Of a stretch of 30,000 nucleotides of DNA, positions 24,109 to 30,000 are shown one piece after another; position 1 is the stretch's first letter; each line of letters begins with the position of its first letter. The stretch is from positions 15,001 to 45,000 of the forward strand of contig JAXCGZ010010013.1 of the NCBI GenBank assembly GCA_037179515.1, written 5' to 3'. The DNA comes from Halocaridina rubra (lineage: Eukaryota > Arthropoda > Malacostraca > Decapoda > Atyidae). A model generated the notes under the pieces. It had not been told where the DNA came from and searched no databases. It saw nothing but the letters and a program-made list of their open reading frames with translations. The translations under genes were made by a program, and so were the position numbers.

Positions 24109-24111
<3 letters not shown>
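23917..24111 (+). mobile_element. tRNA-derived SINE
   Basis: The 5' part resembles a tRNA. An A-box-like TGGCTCAAGCGGTAGCG starts at 23927 and a degenerate B-box, GGTCGAGAGTTTGC, at about 23964. A non-tRNA body follows, ending AAAAGGGATTCCATGACG then TAAAACCGGAAC, and then (AT)n. A diverged minus-strand copy of the last 45 or so bases lies at 29692-29750, which shows that this is a dispersed repeat. The B-box departs from the GGTTCGA consensus, so this copy may be a weak Pol III template. Source tRNA is not identified. Confidence 0.75.

Positions 24112-24199
<88 letters not shown>
24112..24199. repeat. (AT)n microsatellite
   Basis: A pure AT run that forms the tail of the SINE and at the same time adjoins the first monomer of the tRNA-related array. 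Confidence 0.97.
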
Positions 24200-24202
<3 letters not shown>

Positions 24203-25302
24203 TCATATTTAGCCCATGACCAGGAATCGAACCTAAGACACATAATTACTGTGCCAATGCGCTATCAACTACACCACTGAAAGTCTAAAAGAGTAACAAA
24301 CCTTACAGCTTAACTACTATGCTAGGAAGAGCTCATTCTATCTGAATGCCTTTTTGTTCATATTACAGCTTCTCCTAACCTCATTCATGGCTTCGTTTTT
24401 TTTTGCATTTAATTCGAATCTAAACTATATAGGCTTCAATAATAATCAAATAAACACTTTACCATAAGTGAAAACATGAATCATGTTATACCCCTGACAA
24501 GGACTTGAACCTAAGACACATAATTACTGTGCCAATGGGCTCTCAACTACCCTACTGGAGGCCTAAAATAGAAAGAAACCTTACAGGCTTAACTGCTACA
24601 AAGCCACTAGTGAGGTTAGGAGAACCTGTAATATGAAAAAAAAAGGCATTCAGCTAGAATGTGTTCATCCTAGTAAAGCAGTTGAGTTGTAAGGTCTGTT
24701 TCTTTTAGACCTTCAGTGGTATAGTTGATAGTGCCTTGAGGGGTAAAATATGATTCATGTGTTCACATTTGGTAATGTGTCATATGATTATTAATAATGC
24801 CTATATAGCTGAGATTCGAAATAAATGTGAAAAACAAAGCTACGAGTGAGGTTAGGAGAAACATTCCAATAGAATGCGTTCATTCCTAGTACAGCGGATA
24901 GGATGTAAGGTTTGTTTCTCTTTTAGACATTCAGTGGTGGGGTTGATAGTGCCTTGGCACAGCAATTATGTGTCATAGGTTCGAGTCCCGGTCAAGGGTA
25001 AAATATGATTCATGTTTTCACATAAGGTAACGTGTTTATTTGATTATCATTAATGCCCATATAGCTGAGATTCGAATTAAATGTGAAAAACGAAGCCACG
25101 ATTGAGGTTAGAAGTTGTATTATGAACAAAAAAGGCATTCAGATAGAATGCGTTCATTCCTAGTATGCAGTTAGGCTGTAAGGTTTGTTTCCCTTTTAGA
25201 TCTTCAGTGGTGTAGTTGATTGCGCCTTGGCACAGTAATTATATGTCTTAGGTTCGAGTTCCTGTCAAGGATAAAATATGATTCTTGTTTTCACATATGG
25301 TG
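24200..25302. repeat. Array of tRNA-like monomers (about 275 bp) in opposed orientations
   Basis: Five monomers are readable. Two are on the minus strand (A-boxes 24261-24276 and about 24540-24555) and three on the plus strand (A-boxes 24717-24731, 24935-24949, 25208-25222). A-box spacing is about 279 on the left and 218 and 273 on the right. The plus-sense module is TGGTGTAGTTGATAGCGC, CTTGGCACAGTAATTATGTG, TCTTAGGTTCGAGTCC, then a TTTT about 30 bases on. GGCACA and TGTGTC can pair around a 7-base loop GTAATTA, like an anticodon arm, and the B-box GGTTCGAGTCC is near consensus. Between modules are shared blocks such as AAAAAGGCATTCAG and GCTGAGATTCGAA. The first plus monomer has lost its B-box. 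The two halves meet head to head near 24605-24665. Confidence 0.82.
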
Positions 25303-27340
<2,038 letters not shown>

Positions 27341-27800
27341 AGCACATAGCTAAGCTTGAAAAAGTTCAAAGACATGCCACGAAACTGGTGCCAGAAATAC
27401 GTAATCTCGGTTATGATGAGAGGCTGAGGGAATTAGACTTACCATCATTCGAAGCTAGAAGATTGATTGGGGATATGGTGACAGTCTTTAAATTCCTTCA
27501 TGGTTATGATAGAGTGGATAGGGATCGATATTTTGATATGGCTGGCCCTAGAACTAGATGTCATAATTTGAAGCTTCGTAAGAAAACTTCTTGGCAGGAT
27601 GTAAGGAAATACTTTTTCAGTGTAAGAGTAGTTGATAATTGGAATACGCTAAGCGAGGAGGTAGTTAATGCTATCTCAATCAATAGTTTTAAGGACAGGT
27701 ATGATAAGTATCACTAAGTACAAAATGGAACCGATCAGGAGACGGGAAGATACGAGCTTTGGGCTCTTTCCCGTAAACACAATTAGGTAATCAATTAGGT
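27341..27800 (+). mobile_element. 5'-truncated CR1/L2-like LINE copy, young
   Basis: From AGCACATAGCTAAGC onward this matches 15119-15580 with few differences, through the stop codon, the 3' UTR and the tail unit ACAATTAGGTAATC. After that a shortened second unit passes into (CA)n. The truncation point is abrupt, as expected for incomplete reverse transcription. Confidence 0.95.
27343..27717 (+). pseudogene. C-terminal LINE ORF2 fragment (124 codons)
   Basis: It encodes HIAKLEKVQRHATKLVPEIR through FKDRYDKYH in one open frame, the final part of the LINE ORF2 at 12532-15495. Over the last 109 or so residues there are nine amino-acid differences (for example SLEARR against SFEARR, and NWNWLSEE against NWNTLSEE). 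It carries no catalytic domain and no promoter, so it is a dead fragment. Confidence 0.93.
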
Positions 27801-27805
27801 ACTCT

Positions 27806-27839
27806 CACACACACACACACACACATACACACACACACA
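27806..27839. repeat. (CA)n microsatellite after LINE tail
   Basis: A short CA run with one CATACA break, directly after the LINE tail repeat. Confidence 0.95.
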
Positions 27840-27886
27840 AAAGTACACGCACAGTGAGAGAGGTCTGCGAGTTAATGCAATGAAAG

Positions 27887-28630
<744 letters not shown>

Positions 28631-29691
28631 ATATACATACACCCAAACGAGCACACTTTAGTGAAATTAAACATCAACACCGTCTTGCGTACATTGCGAC
28701 AGCAATAATTATGAAAGTCACAAAAGGAATAAAATTTGATGATAGATTCCAAGACTGTGCAGTATATATTTACATTATTAATTGGTCTGGGAGCAATGAC
28801 AATTAAATTCCAGTGAACGCCACTGCAAGCACTGGATCGGACTTCTTGTTTCACAAAGCAAAGGTTGCTGTTGGAAATTTTCTAAAGACTTTTCCTCTCT
28901 GTTCAGTAAGTATATTATTTTTATTTTCATGAGATTTGCATTTTATATTTATTAAGAAACATCCGAGTACTTTTACGGAATAAAGAAAACAAAAGAAAAG
29001 AAATTAATATTAAACAAAGACTTATGAAATGACGCTAAGCGAATAAGCCAAAGTTTGCTGTTAACAGTATGCATCCAACAGTCCCACCATAGTATTGATG
29101 TGATCATTATGCAACTTTTGCAATTATGCCGAAGGAAAGTTTAAGCAATATCAGACTGTATTTCGCAGAAAATACCTTCTAATGAATATAAAGTAATACC
29201 TATAGTGGGGTTTGTTCAGCACTTCCAGAGAAAAAAATAATCTAATTAAATAATTGATATATACTATTTTTTTTAACGCAAAGGTGTACTCTCAAGCTTA
29301 ATTTTAAGACTTGATTTTAATTAAATTCTTCCTTTGAAGATTTGTGCAGCCTGAAGAATACTGTCGCGAGACACAACGAATAGGTTAATGAGTTTTTGGC
29401 ATTGATCTTATCTTAATGAACCTCTACGAATTGAAGAGTTGTTCAATAACAAAATTAACTCTGATAAACAATCTTCATATGGATGTCAGATATCTCCAAG
29501 TAACATGATTTGTGCTTATGGTATACTCAGTTTTACGACTTAATTTTATTTACATTCCTCCTTTGCAGAATTTTGTAACCTGCTCATACTCTTCCAACAA
29601 GCGTTAATTATCTTCTCTTCCTTGTCTGTGAAATAGAACACAGTTGTGTGACAGTACAAAATAGTACAAAACGTAAACGCGGATTAATAAT
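28631..29691. other. AT-rich sequence with nothing recognised
   Basis: No supported gene or repeat. Chance ORFs here are short and lack motifs. Confidence 0.55.
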
Positions 29692-29750
29692 GATTCGGTT
29701 TTACGTCACGAACTCCCTTTTCTACTAAGGGCTAGGATTATTATGGTTGT
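29692..29750 (-). repeat. SINE 3' fragment
   Basis: CGGTTTTACGTCACGAACTC then CCTTTTCTACTAAGGGCTAGGA matches the reverse complement of the SINE tail at about 24060-24110, with a few substitutions and small indels. The tRNA-like head is missing. Confidence 0.75.
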
Positions 29751-30000
29751 ATATATCACGCCAATATTGAAACAGTCTTTTGAAGCTTGCAAGTACGCCT
29801 AAATGTTAAAAGTCCTTACTTGGATGAATCAGAGATTAGAATATTTAGCTTTATATGATATTTTTACAGTAGGATCTTCCCTTGATGTATGTGCAATATT
29901 ATTTTCTCAGAAGTCAGACCGATGAACATCAGCAACGTAGCATTTTGTTAAGTTACGGTTCTTTATCTATGCCTACAGCTACACTAAATATTCTTGGATA
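29751..30000. other. AT-rich sequence to window end
   Basis: Nothing recognised; no ORF or repeat boundary. Confidence 0.5.

Overview
This window reads as intergenic DNA from an animal genome. Very long dinucleotide and tetranucleotide microsatellites ((AT)n, (CT)n, (CA)n, (GATA)n), RTE-type and CR1/L2-like LINEs, hAT DNA transposons and tRNA-derived repeats fill most of it. No host protein-coding gene is supported. The mix of extreme AT/CT/GATA arrays with these LINE families would suit a decapod crustacean or similar arthropod, but that is inference from repeat style only; nothing diagnostic is present.

Layout. 1-275 is (AT)n. 276-1549 is unassigned and includes a CpG-rich patch with a strong 116-bp hairpin (500-615). 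1558-4059 is a complete but broken hAT transposon with perfect 14-bp terminal inverted repeats and an 8-bp target duplication. 4068-7040 has no supported feature. 7059-10180 is a full-length RTE LINE on the minus strand between 18-bp target duplications; its ORF is broken by four TAG stops and one frameshift. 10199-11663 is AT-rich with nothing recognised. 11664-12399 holds two (AT)n arrays. 12400-12530 is a folded-back copy of a tRNA-related repeat. 12547-15586 is a (CA)n tract joined to a CR1/L2-like LINE whose endonuclease-RT ORF is open throughout. 15587-16643 is nearly all microsatellite. 16780-17455 is a very old, barely legible RTE fossil.

18091-23832 is a nested structure. A decayed minus-strand hAT (BED zinc finger, Ac-like) received a plus-strand full-length RTE LINE (18524-21617) 27 bp beyond its stop codon. 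The RTE is flanked by a 16-bp target duplication and is nearly intact, but its RT active site reads FADN instead of FADD and it has one C-terminal frameshift. 23917-24111 is a tRNA-derived SINE with an (AT)n tail. 24200-25535 is an array of about 275-bp monomers, each carrying a tRNA-like module with Pol III A and B boxes, arranged in opposed orientations. 25535-25893 is a compound (AT)/(GATA)/(AT) array. 27341-27800 and 28056-28630 are a young and an old 3' fragment of the CR1/L2-like LINE, and 29692-29750 is a fragment of the SINE tail.

The sequence works as a record of insertions rather than as a set of cooperating genes: hAT first, RTE into hAT later, LINE fragments of clearly different ages, and (AT)n arrays repeatedly abutting transposon ends. 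I did not find a new functional system. The most unusual structures are the inverted array of tRNA-like monomers, the CpG-rich hairpin, and the open LINE ORF that begins inside a (CA)n microsatellite.
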